DNA of 13,892 nt from CAZAGD01 sp049699975 (GTDB lineage Bacteria; Desulfobacterota; SM23-61): NCBI GenBank assembly GCA_049699975.1, contig JBNAWB010000090.1, positions 1-13,892 of the forward strand, written 5' to 3'. A program made the position numbers and the translations under genes. The number at the start of each line of letters is the position of its first letter. Positions within the stretch are counted from its first letter, which is position 1. The notes under the pieces are model-generated. The model was given only the letters and a program-made list of their open reading frames with translations. It did no database searches and was not told the origin of the DNA. This document shows, in pieces, positions 1-6,385 of this stretch.

Positions 1-73
1 AATGAGCCTCTCTCCCTCCCGCCTGAAGTAGGTACGAATTTCAAAAGTGATCGATGGTCAGATACTTCAATTA

Positions 74-100
74 TTGACTCCTTTTTTTTGAAATGATAAT
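74..100 (+). promoter_or_regulatory. serS: Candidate serS promoter
   Basis: TTGACT (74-79) matches the -35 hexamer in 5 of 6 bases. GATAAT (95-100) matches the -10 in 5 of 6, but the spacer is only 15 nt; the alternative TAATCT at 97-102 has a 17-nt spacer but is a weak -10. Either one would place the transcription start at about 106-109, at or next to the serS ATG, implying a leaderless or nearly leaderless mRNA. This agrees with the lack of any Shine-Dalgarno sequence before the ATG. The same TTGACT word serves as -35 in the two better promoters of this window. The T-rich tract 82-89 lies inside the spacer. Inference only. Confidence 0.35.
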
Positions 101-108
101 CTAAAAAT

Positions 109-1398
109 ATGCTTGATTTAAAATTTGTTAGAGAACATCTGAGCGAAGTTAAGGAAAGAATAGGCAAGCGGGGACTACCCATTGATTGGGATTTATTTGT
201 GAACCTTGATAAAGAAAGGAGGGAAATACTCCAAGAAGTTGAACAATTGCGGGCCAGGCGCAATCAAGTTTCTGATTTAATTGCCCGGAAAAAGAAAAAT
301 AAAGAAGACTCTACGGTAGAGATAGCTGAAATGCGCGAAGTTTCCGCACGCATCAAGGAATTAGAAACTGCTTTAGAGGCTAAAGAAGAGGCTCTGCGCC
401 AGTTGTTAATGGAGATCCCCAACCTTCCTCATGAAAGCGTAGTTGTAGGAAAAGGGGAAGAAGATAATTTAGAAATAAGGCGGTGGGGAAAAATTCCCGA
501 GTTTTCATTTGCTCCTCGACCACATTGGGAGATCGGTGAACAATTGGGTATTCTGGACTTTGACCGAGGAGCAAAGATCGCGGGCGCGCGCTTCACCCTT
601 TATAAAAGAGAAGGGGCTCTTTTAGAAAGAGCTTTAATGAATTTTATGCTTGATCTGCATACCAAAGAACATGGGTATCAGGAAGTACTACCTCCAATCC
701 TGGTGAATCGCAAGAGTATGACTGGTACTGGTCAGCTACCCAAGTTTGAAGAAGATTTGTTTCGGGTAATTGATCCCGATTATTTCTTGATTCCTACTGC
801 GGAGGTTCCCGTAACTAATATTCACCAAGATGAAATTTTAGCCGAAGAAGAGTTACCCATATATTACACAGCTTTTACTCCTTGCTTTCGCAAAGAAGCT
901 GGCTCTTATGGAAAGGATACGCGCGGTTTAATCCGCCAACACCAGTTTAATAAAGTGGAATTAGTTAAATTCACTACTCCTGAAACCTCATATGAGGAAC
1001 TGGAAAGTTTAACCCGCGATGCTGAAGAAGTTTTGAAACGTTTAGGTATTCCCTACCGGGTCGTAATGCTTTGTACTGGAGACTTAGGCTTTTCCGCAGC
1101 CAAAACTTACGACCTCGAGGCCTGGCTACCCGGGCAAGGTGTGTATAAAGAAATCTCCTCTTGTAGCAATTTTGAAGATTTCCAGGCCCGGCGGGCTAAT
1201 ATTCGCTATCGTCCCAAAGGAAAAAAAGGAACGGAGTTTGTCCATACGCTCAACGGTTCGGGATTGGCCATTGGCCGAACCGTGGTGGCTATTTTAGAGA
1301 ATTATCAGCAGGAAGATGGCAGCGTAACTATCCCAGAAGCACTTGTTCCGTATATGGGCATAAAAAAAATTGGCAAATCGCCCGCGGGCGTGAAATAA
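109..1398 (+). CDS. serS: Seryl-tRNA synthetase (SerRS)
   Basis: Cytoplasmic class II aminoacyl-tRNA synthetase that activates serine with ATP and charges tRNA-Ser (and tRNA-Sec where present). The 429 aa are the usual bacterial length. Residues about 30-105 are the charged, heptad-like N-terminal coiled-coil arm that grips the long variable arm of tRNA-Ser. The catalytic core shows motif 1 around 175-212 (GYQEVLPPILVN), the serine-binding TAEV at 230-233, motif 2 at 257-287 (TPCFRKEAGSYGKDTRG then LIRQHQF), and motif 3 at 383-390 (GSGLAIGR). The ATG at 109 gives the canonical MLDLKFVRE start. It has no visible Shine-Dalgarno sequence, which fits leaderless initiation. Two cognate tRNA-Ser genes follow, the first only 3 nt after the stop codon, so serS and the tRNA are probably cotranscribed. 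All key motifs are intact and the identification is secure. Confidence 0.98.
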   Translation: MLDLKFVREHLSEVKERIGKRGLPIDWDLFVNLDKERREILQEVEQLRARRNQVSDLIARKKKNKEDSTVEIAEMREVSARIKELETALEAKEEALRQLLMEIPNLPHESVVVGKGEEDNLEIRRWGKIPEFSFAPRPHWEIGEQLGILDFDRGAKIAGARFTLYKREGALLERALMNFMLDLHTKEHGYQEVLPPILVNRKSMTGTGQLPKFEEDLFRVIDPDYFLIPTAEVPVTNIHQDEILAEEELPIYYTAFTPCFRKEAGSYGKDTRGLIRQHQFNKVELVKFTTPETSYEELESLTRDAEEVLKRLGIPYRVVMLCTGDLGFSAAKTYDLEAWLPGQGVYKEISSCSNFEDFQARRANIRYRPKGKKGTEFVHTLNGSGLAIGRTVVAILENYQQEDGSVTIPEALVPYMGIKKIGKSPAGVK

Positions 1399-1401
1399 TG
1401 A

Positions 1402-1487
1402 GGAGGGATGGCCGAGTGGTCTAAGGCGGCGGTCTTGAAAACCGCTGGGCGAAAGCCCCGTGGGTTCGAATCCTACTCCCTCCGCCA
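1402..1487 (+). tRNA. tRNA-Ser(UGA)
   Basis: An 86-nt class II tRNA. The acceptor stem GGAGGGA (1402-1408) pairs perfectly with TCCCTCC (1477-1483), followed by discriminator G and an encoded CCA (1485-1487). The anticodon stem 1429-1433/1441-1445 encloses loop CTTGAAA with anticodon TGA at 1436-1438. The variable arm GGGC-GAAA-GCCC is the long extra arm typical of tRNA-Ser, and the T loop is TTCGAAT. It reads UCA and probably other UCN codons. The gene begins 3 nt after the serS stop, so it is most likely released from the serS transcript by RNase P rather than made from its own promoter. Confidence 0.97.
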
Positions 1488-1533
1488 TAATGAAAGCGCA
1501 AGGCACTAAGCGCTAAGCAGAACAATAAAAATT

Positions 1534-1829
1534 GGACGCAGATGAACGCAGATTTACAGGATAAAAAAGAAAGTTATAAATTATTAATGAGCGCATCAAA
1601 TGTTTTTCTCCTTTTCATAGAAAAGCTGTCATGGCGAGCCCGCAGGGCGTGGGTCGCATCGACCTTCGTCCCCGCATTAAGTGCGGGGTTCTCGCAATGA
1701 CTCATAGTTTGTGGTATAAAATATAATTTGCTCTCATTAATAAATGCTCCGGTTAAAAAGACGAACATAAATTCCATGATATATTTTTACTTATTTTTAA
1801 ATCCTGTTCATCTGTGTTAATTTGCGTTC
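1534..1829. repeat. Nested inverted repeats, MITE-like or a stack of intergenic repeats
   Basis: The 29-nt arm at 1534-1562 and the reverse complement of 1801-1829 match at 23 of 29 positions. Inside them the 11-mer TTATTAATGAG (1581-1591) is perfectly inverted at 1733-1743. Inside those, GTCATGGCGAG (1628-1638) is inverted at 1691-1701 (10 of 11). So three successive pairs share one centre, giving the interval an overall imperfect dyad. The outer arms contain the GACGCAGATGAACGCAG-type word known as a dispersed intergenic repeat in many bacteria, and the inner ones the GTCATTGCGAG type. No transposase or target-site duplication was recognised. It could be one miniature element or several independent repeats inserted into one another. 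Confidence 0.6.
1628..1701. repeat. GTCATTGCGAG-type palindromic repeat with three hairpins
   Basis: The ends GTCATGGCGAG and CTCGCAATGAC form an inverted pair. Between them are three small perfect hairpins: GCCC/GGGC (around 1638-1648), GGTCG/CGACC (1652-1656/1660-1664) and CCCCGCA/TGCGGGG (1670-1676/1682-1688, 5-nt loop). It is GC-rich compared with its surroundings. The word GTCATTGCGAG with CCCGCAGGGCGTGGG is familiar from dispersed, non-coding repeats in several bacterial phyla; that link is from memory and needs a genome-wide search. It is not followed by a T-run, so it is unlikely to be a simple terminator. Confidence 0.6.
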
Positions 1830-1843
1830 TATATAAAAATTAA

Positions 1844-1936
1844 GGAGAGATGACCGAGTTGGCCTAAGGTGCTCGCCTGCTAAGCGAGTGTACGCCGAAA
1901 GGCGTACCGCGGGTTCGAATCCCGCTCTCTCCGCCA
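1844..1936 (+). tRNA. tRNA-Ser(GCU)
   Basis: A 93-nt class II tRNA. The acceptor stem GGAGAGA (1844-1850) pairs with TCTCTCC (1926-1932), followed by discriminator G and encoded CCA (1934-1936). The anticodon stem CTCGC/GCGAG encloses loop CTGCTAA with anticodon GCT at 1879-1881, reading AGC/AGU. The long variable arm is TACGCC-GAAA-GGCGTA, and the T loop is TTCGAAT with a perfect CGGG-type stem. It is the second serine isoacceptor in the locus. Transcription either reads through from serS or starts at a weak local promoter; a clear intrinsic terminator lies 80 nt downstream. Confidence 0.97.
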
Positions 1937-2015
1937 CCAGATATAAAATTATTCTCCCTTCTTTTTTCTTTTCCTGAGCTGTTCCCATTTCTTAAATACA
2001 GAAGATTTTTTTTCT

Positions 2016-2054
2016 AACAGCCGATTAGTTTTTAATCCAAGTAGGCTGTTTTTT
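2016..2054 (+). terminator. Rho-independent terminator of the serS/tRNA-Ser unit
   Basis: The stem AACAGCC (2016-2022) pairs with GGCTGTT (2044-2050) and runs straight into a six-T tract (2049-2054). A second stem GATTA/TAATC (2023-2027/2033-2037) with loop GTTTT stacks on the first, leaving six unpaired bases on the 3' side. It lies 80 nt after tRNA-Ser(GCU) and is the only clear terminator on this strand between serS and livK. Confidence 0.8.
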
Positions 2055-2141
2055 CGCGTGGAAGGAGAAGTTCTAAGAAGTCTATTAACGAGTTCCCGCA
2101 AAAGAAAGGCGGATTAAATATGACTAACAATTTGTAGGGCA

Positions 2142-2198
2142 AGCCTTTATGGCTGGCCAATACGGCAAGGGGCAAGCCCTTGCCTTACTGCCATTGGC
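2142..2198. repeat. Palindromic intergenic repeat (GGGCAAG type)
   Basis: A compound palindrome: AGCC/GGCT (2142-2145/2151-2154), then outer arms GCCAAT/ATTGGC (2156-2161/2193-2198) enclosing a perfect 8-bp stem GGCAAGGG/CCCTTGCC (2164-2171/2177-2184) with a 5-nt loop. The lead-in TTTGTAGGGCAAGCC resembles the TGTAGGGG-type dispersed repeats of many environmental bacteria. There is no T-run on the 3' side, so it is not a typical terminator. The function is unknown; mRNA-end protection or a remnant of a palindromic mobile repeat are possibilities. Confidence 0.55.
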
Positions 2199-2373
2199 GA
2201 AATTATTAAAACTATAATCTTGCTTAATTCCATGGGAATAATACAACCTTATGATTTCGAATGATTCGCCTTTTGTAAAATACTGCTCATTTTAATAAAT
2301 AGCGCTTACCTCCGCCCGAACTGTATTATGCTATTTGCCCAAAAACTAATCGATAGCCAGAAAATTTTTTATC

Positions 2374-2402
2374 TTGACTTATTTGCGCCCTTAAATAATA
2401 AT
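2374..2402 (+). promoter_or_regulatory. livK: Promoter of the liv operon
   Basis: TTGACT (2374-2379, 5 of 6 to TTGACA), a 17-nt spacer and AATAAT (2397-2402, 5 of 6 to TATAAT) form a good sigma70-type promoter 37 nt before the livK ATG. The predicted start at about 2409 gives a leader of about 30 nt with the strong Shine-Dalgarno AGGAGG at 2428-2433. No attenuator or riboswitch fits in so short a leader. Confidence 0.65.
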
Positions 2403-2439
2403 TCATTTTGCTAAAATTTTTCAATTCAGGAGGAGAAAA

Positions 2440-3690
2440 ATGAAAAAATATTTAGCTATTTGCGGAACAATTTTTATCTCTCTAATCTTGGTCAGCAGCA
2501 TGGTGGCCGAAGCACAAGATGTTATTCGCATCGGATCAATTTATCCGCTCACCGGCCCAATAGCTTCTTCCGGTCTCAGAAGTAAACACGCCATCGAAAC
2601 AGCTTTAGATGTGATTAATAACAAATACGATATGGATATCCCTTTCGCCCGGACAACAGGGATTCCCAATCTAAAAGGAGCTAAATTAGAGATTATCTGG
2701 GGGGACAGCCAGGCTTCTCCAGAAGTCGGCAAGACCGAAGCTGAAAGGCTCATCACCAAAGAAAAGGTTCCTTTAATCCTGGGAGCTTATCAGAGCGGCG
2801 TAAGCAAGGCCGCTAGCTTCGTGGCTGAGCGTTATAAAATTCCTTTTGTTTGCGCCGAATCCAGCTCCGCCGAATTGACCGAACGAGGTTTAAAATATTT
2901 CTTCCGGTTAGCGCCAACTGATGCTGAAGATTCCATAGCTTTCTTTAATTTTCTGGAAGAAATGAAAAAGAAAGGTAAACAAGTAGATAAAGTCGCCCTG
3001 GTCTATGAAAATACGGAGTTCGGTGTGCATGCGGCGGGCGAGGCTAAAAAGCAGGCCGAAAAAAGAGGTTTTAAGATTGTCGCCGATATCGCTTATCCTT
3101 TTAAATCCACAGATGTCAAGAGTGAGGTTTTAAAGATCAAAGCGGCCAAACCGGATGTTATTCTCCAAGCTTCTTTGCTCGGCGACATGATGCTTTTCGC
3201 CAAAACCTATAAAGAGTTAAAAGTTAATTTTAACGCTAATCTTTCTTACTGCGGCGGCTACCACGATCCATCATTTGTTTTAAACTTGAAAAAAGATGCG
3301 GAATATTTCATGGGCCAATGTACTTTTAGTCCCGACTTTATTAACAAGAAACCCGTTTTAGGTAAAATTAATGAAATGTACAAAAAACGAAGTGGAGTTG
3401 ATTTAGACGGCGTAACCATTGAAGCTTTTACGGCGGTTTTAGTAATTGCCGATGCTTTCCATAGGGCTAAATCGACAGATCCCGAAGCTTTAGTCCAGGC
3501 GGTGAGAACAACAGACTTAAAAACGCCCACTCTCCCAGGCGATGCCGTAAAGTTCAACGAAAAAGGCCAGAATATGAAAATTATCTCAGCCATTTCTCAA
3601 ATTCAAGAAGGAAAATACCGGGTGATTTGGCCCGAAGATATTGCCGCAAAGGAGATGGTTTGGCCGTTTAAGCCTTGGGATAAGAGATAA
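2440..3690 (+). CDS. livK: Branched-chain amino acid-type ABC transporter, periplasmic binding protein
   Basis: Captures the ligand in the periplasm and delivers it to LivHM. The 416 aa begin with a Sec signal peptide (MKK basic start, hydrophobic core about 4-20, likely cleavage after AEA at residue 25) without a lipobox, so it should be a soluble periplasmic protein. The mature start VIRIGSIYPLTGP and the segment DSQASPEVGKTEAERLI are typical of the Peripla_BP_6 (type I fold, Leu/Ile/Val-binding-like) family. The gene has a strong Shine-Dalgarno (AGGAGG, 6 nt from ATG) and leads the operon livK-H-M-G-F-AOR. A hairpin terminator follows it, a usual device for making more binding protein than permease. 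The true ligand is not readable from sequence: relatives of this family also bind aromatic acids, amides, urea and other compounds, so the gene symbol is a family-level name. Confidence 0.9.
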   Translation: MKKYLAICGTIFISLILVSSMVAEAQDVIRIGSIYPLTGPIASSGLRSKHAIETALDVINNKYDMDIPFARTTGIPNLKGAKLEIIWGDSQASPEVGKTEAERLITKEKVPLILGAYQSGVSKAASFVAERYKIPFVCAESSSAELTERGLKYFFRLAPTDAEDSIAFFNFLEEMKKKGKQVDKVALVYENTEFGVHAAGEAKKQAEKRGFKIVADIAYPFKSTDVKSEVLKIKAAKPDVILQASLLGDMMLFAKTYKELKVNFNANLSYCGGYHDPSFVLNLKKDAEYFMGQCTFSPDFINKKPVLGKINEMYKKRSGVDLDGVTIEAFTAVLVIADAFHRAKSTDPEALVQAVRTTDLKTPTLPGDAVKFNEKGQNMKIISAISQIQEGKYRVIWPEDIAAKEMVWPFKPWDKR

Positions 3691-3758
3691 AAATTATTCA
3701 TCATCAGACCGCCAAGGTTCTCACCTGAATCATCAAATATTCTCATGAGCGTCAACTA

Positions 3759-3797
3759 CCGCGGAGGGAGAGGTTTTCTTCCCTTCGCGGGGCTTTT
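3759..3797 (+). terminator. Hairpin attenuator/terminator between livK and livH
   Basis: A 12-bp stem (3759-3770 with 3779-3790, two G-T wobbles) and an 8-nt loop, followed by GGCTTTTATATTTT. It lies in the 135-nt gap between the binding-protein gene and the permease genes, and no new promoter is seen downstream. Partial termination here, or protection of the upstream message from 3' exonucleases, would give high livK expression relative to livHMGF. Confidence 0.7.
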
Positions 3798-3825
3798 ATA
3801 TTTTAACTAAAGGAATTCAATAACT

Positions 3826-4692
3826 ATGGATTTAAATATAATCTTGCAAATTCTTTTAAGTGGCCTATTAATGGGCTTAATCTTCGCCCTCATTGCTGTG
3901 GGATTGACCTTAATCTGGGGAGTCATGGATATTTTAAACTTTGCTCACGGAGAATTCTTAATGCTGGCCATGTTTCTTTCCTTCTGGATGTTTTCTCTGT
4001 GGCAAATAGACCCCCTCTGGTCACTACCGCTTACCGTAATTGCCCTGATGGCTATCGGATGGCTCACCTATCGGCTAATAATTAAGAAAGTTCTCCATGC
4101 TCCTGGATTAACCGCTCTCTTGGCTACATTTGGCCTTTCTATTTTAATCAAAAATTTAGCTCAATTTTTCTGGACTCCTGATTTTCGGCATATTCAAGGG
4201 GCGATTTTAAGCGATAAAACTTTGGAAATTTTCAGCCTCAATTTCAACCTGGCCGAAATAGTTGCTGCTCTGGGAAGTGGTTTAATTACTTATTTAATCT
4301 ATTATTTAATCTTCAAGACTAAAACAGGTAGAGCTATCAGGGCTACTTCCCTTGACCGAGATACAGCCCGGCTGATGGGCATTGATATTGACCGAATCTT
4401 TTCTTTAACTTTTATGTTAGGCGGAGGCTGTGTAGGCGTGGCCGGTGCCCTCTTGATTAACTTCTACTACGTTTTCCCTAACGTGGGCAGCCTTTTTGGC
4501 ATCCTGGCTTTTGTAACCGTAGCTCTGGGAGGATTTGGAAATATTACCGGAGCTTTTCTGGCCGGCATTATAATCGGCATAGTCGAGACTGCCGGAGGAG
4601 TCTTTGTGGCCCCGGTCTTCAAATATACAGTAGTCTTTGTCATGTACCTAATTGTAATAATGATCCGCCCCAAAGGTCTTTTTGGATGGTAA
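3826..4692 (+). CDS. livH: Branched-chain amino acid-type ABC transporter permease LivH
   Basis: Inner-membrane permease that pairs with LivM to form the translocation path. At 288 aa it is almost entirely hydrophobic, with about eight predicted membrane segments. Family marks are GVMDILNFAHGEFLML at 32-47, the cytoplasmic coupling segment around RATSLDRDTARLMGID at 172-187, the ALGGFGNITGAFLAGIIIG stretch at 233-251 and the terminal RPKGLFG at 281-287. The ATG at 3826 is preceded by AAAGGA at 3809-3814. The last 7 nt overlap livM, indicating translational coupling. Nothing unusual; length and motifs are those of the family. Confidence 0.95.
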   Translation: MDLNIILQILLSGLLMGLIFALIAVGLTLIWGVMDILNFAHGEFLMLAMFLSFWMFSLWQIDPLWSLPLTVIALMAIGWLTYRLIIKKVLHAPGLTALLATFGLSILIKNLAQFFWTPDFRHIQGAILSDKTLEIFSLNFNLAEIVAALGSGLITYLIYYLIFKTKTGRAIRATSLDRDTARLMGIDIDRIFSLTFMLGGGCVGVAGALLINFYYVFPNVGSLFGILAFVTVALGGFGNITGAFLAGIIIGIVETAGGVFVAPVFKYTVVFVMYLIVIMIRPKGLFGW

Positions 4693-5660
4693 AAATGGAA
4701 GCGAGTATTTTATCATTTTTTAAAAAACCGAGCGTAATTATTTTCTTAATAATTTTATTCCTCTTGCCTCATTTTACGCCAAACATTCACTTTCACCACG
4801 TGCTTATCATGTTCCTCCTTTATGCCACCCTCAGCCAAGCTTGGAATTTTATTGGCGGGTTTACCGGTCTGGTTTCTTTTGGCCATGCTACTTTTTTCGG
4901 AATTGGCGCTTATGCTGCTTTAGTTCTTTTAAAAAAATTTGGCCTCACTCCTTGGGTAGGCATGTTAATCGGAGGAGGCTTGGCCTCTTTATTAGCCCTT
5001 TTAATCGGTTACCCTGTTTTACGCCTCAAAGGCCATTATTTCGCTATCTCCACTTTCGCCATCGCGGAAATAATGGAACGTCTCTTTTTGAATTGGAAAT
5101 ATGTGGAAGGTGCTATTGGTCTTCCCGCTCCTGTTCTGGAAGAAAACTTGCTAAATTTCATGTGGTATAAAAACAAACTCCCTTATTTTTATATTGTCTT
5201 TATTTTTTTCTTGGCCGTCTTGCTATTAGCTTATAAAATAAACCGCTCTCGCTTGGGCTATTATTTCCGGGCTATAAAACAAAGCATTGATGCCGCCGAA
5301 GGATTGGGCATAGATACAGCAAAATGCAAAATGATCGCTTTTATTCTGTCGGCCTTGCTCACTTCTTTATGCGGCTCTTTTTATGCGCAATATATTTTAT
5401 ACATTGATCCCCCCTCTGTCCTTTCTCTAGATATTTCCATAAAAATCGTCTTAGTTACGGTCTTGGGAGGGGCTGGCACAGTAATCGGCCCTATTCTTGG
5501 ATCCGCAATTTTAATTCCTCTTTCGGAATACAGCAGAATTCTCTTGGGGGGAACGGGAAAAGGGATAGATCTAATCGTCTTTGGCGCATTGATCCTGCTC
5601 ATTTCTGTATGGCAGCCTCAAGGGCTCGCTGGCTTATTAGGCCGCCGAGGTAAGAAATAA
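4686..5660 (+). CDS. livM: Branched-chain amino acid-type ABC transporter permease LivM
   Basis: Second membrane subunit of the importer, 324 aa, with eight or more hydrophobic segments. Recognisable parts are QAWNFIGGFTGLVSFGHATF at 51-70, GYPVLRLKGHYFAISTFA at 108-125, the coupling segment RAIKQSIDAAEGLGID at 195-210 and the VTVLGGAGTVIGPILG stretch at 257-272. The start at 4686 overlaps livH by 7 nt and is supported by AAAGG at 4672-4676 (9 nt away); a second ATG at 4695 lies just after the livH stop and would shorten the protein by 3 residues. livG begins 2 nt after its stop. Confidence 0.95.
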   Translation: MVKMEASILSFFKKPSVIIFLIILFLLPHFTPNIHFHHVLIMFLLYATLSQAWNFIGGFTGLVSFGHATFFGIGAYAALVLLKKFGLTPWVGMLIGGGLASLLALLIGYPVLRLKGHYFAISTFAIAEIMERLFLNWKYVEGAIGLPAPVLEENLLNFMWYKNKLPYFYIVFIFFLAVLLLAYKINRSRLGYYFRAIKQSIDAAEGLGIDTAKCKMIAFILSALLTSLCGSFYAQYILYIDPPSVLSLDISIKIVLVTVLGGAGTVIGPILGSAILIPLSEYSRILLGGTGKGIDLIVFGALILLISVWQPQGLAGLLGRRGKK

Positions 5661-5662
5661 AA

Positions 5663-6385
5663 ATGGAAATTCTAAAAGTAGAAAATCTAACCATGAAATT
5701 CGGCAGTTTAGCCGCCGTAGACAACGTAAGCATGGCGGTAAAAGAAGGAGAAATTGTCGGCCTTATTGGCCCAAATGGGGCCGGCAAGACCACTTTTTTT
5801 AATTGTCTTACTGGTTATCTCCAGCCATATAGGGGATCAATTTTTTTTAGGGAAAAAGAAATAACCGGTCTTCGCCCTAATGAAATTTGTCGCTTAGGGT
5901 TAGCCCGCACTTTCCAAGTAGTCCAAGTCTTCAAGGAAATGACAACTTGGGAGAATGTTCTGGTAGGTGCTTTCTGTCGCACCAGAGATGTCCGCCAAGC
6001 TTATGCGCATACTATAGAAGTTCTTAAGTTTACCGGATTGGAAGACAAAAAAGATCAGTTGGTCGGAAATTTAACCATTGCCGACCAAAAGAGGTTGGAG
6101 ATCTCAAAGGCCTTGGCTACAAAACCGAAACTTCTAATGCTCGACGAGGCCATGGCCGGCCTTAATGCCACGGAAACCAAAGAAGCCATCGAGCTCATCA
6201 AAAAAATCAGGGCGCAAGGAATCACTTTAGTTATTGTGGAACATGTAATGGAAGTCATCATGTCTATTTCTGACCGCGTTATCGTATTTGATTCGGGACG
6301 TAAAATTGCTGAAGATGTACCCGCAAAAATTGTACAAAATCCACGGGTCATTGAAGCTTACTTAGGAGTCTCTTCCCATGCTTGA
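5663..6385 (+). CDS. livG: Branched-chain amino acid-type ABC transporter ATPase LivG
   Basis: Cytoplasmic ATPase subunit, 240 aa. Walker A GPNGAGKT is at 36-43, the Q-loop in RTFQ at 82-85, Walker B LLMLDE at 157-162 and the switch histidine at 194 (VEHVME). The ABC signature is not LSGGQ but LTIAD at 137-141 (GNLTIADQKRLEIS), followed by DEAMAGLN instead of DEP. LivG proteins are known to have a degenerate signature (E. coli has LAYGQ), and a subgroup carries LTxAD, so this is a family variant rather than a defect; the canonical LSGGE is supplied by LivF. GAGGT at 5647-5651 inside the end of livM is the probable ribosome binding site. The last 8 nt overlap livF. Confidence 0.95.
   Translation: MEILKVENLTMKFGSLAAVDNVSMAVKEGEIVGLIGPNGAGKTTFFNCLTGYLQPYRGSIFFREKEITGLRPNEICRLGLARTFQVVQVFKEMTTWENVLVGAFCRTRDVRQAYAHTIEVLKFTGLEDKKDQLVGNLTIADQKRLEISKALATKPKLLMLDEAMAGLNATETKEAIELIKKIRAQGITLVIVEHVMEVIMSISDRVIVFDSGRKIAEDVPAKIVQNPRVIEAYLGVSSHA

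Larger units (their letters stand above)
1488..1843. other. Repeat-rich spacer between the two tRNA-Ser genes, no gene
   Basis: About 356 nt with no credible coding sequence. From left to right it holds a small hairpin AGCGC/GCGCT (1495-1499/1510-1514) in a stretch resembling the GGCACTAAG-type intergenic repeats seen in many environmental genomes; the left arm of an inverted repeat (1534-1562); a second inverted pair (1581-1591/1733-1743); a cluster of three hairpins in the middle (1628-1701); and the right arm (1801-1829). No T-tract follows any hairpin, so no terminator is seen and readthrough from serS to the second tRNA is possible. A TATA-like box at 1830-1835 could serve the second tRNA, but no good -35 lies at the proper distance. 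Confidence 0.7.
1937..2439. other. Intergenic region between the tRNA locus and livK, no gene
   Basis: About 500 nt without a credible open reading frame. It contains the intrinsic terminator of the tRNA unit (2016-2054), a palindromic repeat (2142-2198), a short dyad ATTCC-ATG-GGAAT at 2227-2239 of unknown role, the livK promoter (2374-2402) and the livK Shine-Dalgarno AGGAGG (2428-2433). The stretch 2240-2370 is AT-rich and shows nothing recognisable; it could carry upstream regulatory sites for the transporter operon. Confidence 0.6.

Noticed and set aside
1..73. T-box or other riboswitch upstream of serS
   Set aside because: No T-box core or specifier hairpin can be seen. Only a weak inverted pair TGAAGTA/TACTTCA (24-30/63-69) is present, and it lies upstream of the likely transcription start.
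1294..1506. Minus-strand reading frame of 70 codons over tRNA-Ser(UGA)
   Set aside because: It contains the GFEPTGLSPSG-type peptide that results from translating the antisense of a tRNA-Ser gene. It overlaps serS and the tRNA and is a known false gene type.
1574..1777. Minus-strand reading frame of 67 codons in the tRNA spacer
   Set aside because: It is made of translated palindromic repeat sequence, has no ribosome binding site and resembles no family I recognise.
1797..1988. Minus-strand reading frame of 63 codons over tRNA-Ser(GCU)
   Set aside because: The GFEPAVRLSAYTRLAGEHLRP-like segment is again antisense tRNA-Ser, not a protein.
1534..2198. CRISPR array or insertion sequence among the repeats
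   Set aside because: The repeats are inverted and not evenly spaced, there are no spacers, and no transposase coding sequence is present.
3258..3593. 111-codon minus-strand frame inside livK
   Set aside because: Antisense shadow of a well-supported gene, with no ribosome binding site or family motif.
3745..3810. 21-codon frame across the livK-livH hairpin as a leader peptide gene
   Set aside because: No Shine-Dalgarno sequence precedes it and the peptide has no run of regulatory amino acids. The stem alone explains the sequence, so it is mentioned only as a possibility in a finding.
4841..5170. 109-codon plus-strand frame inside livM
   Set aside because: It is an out-of-frame shadow of livM, whose frame carries full family motifs.
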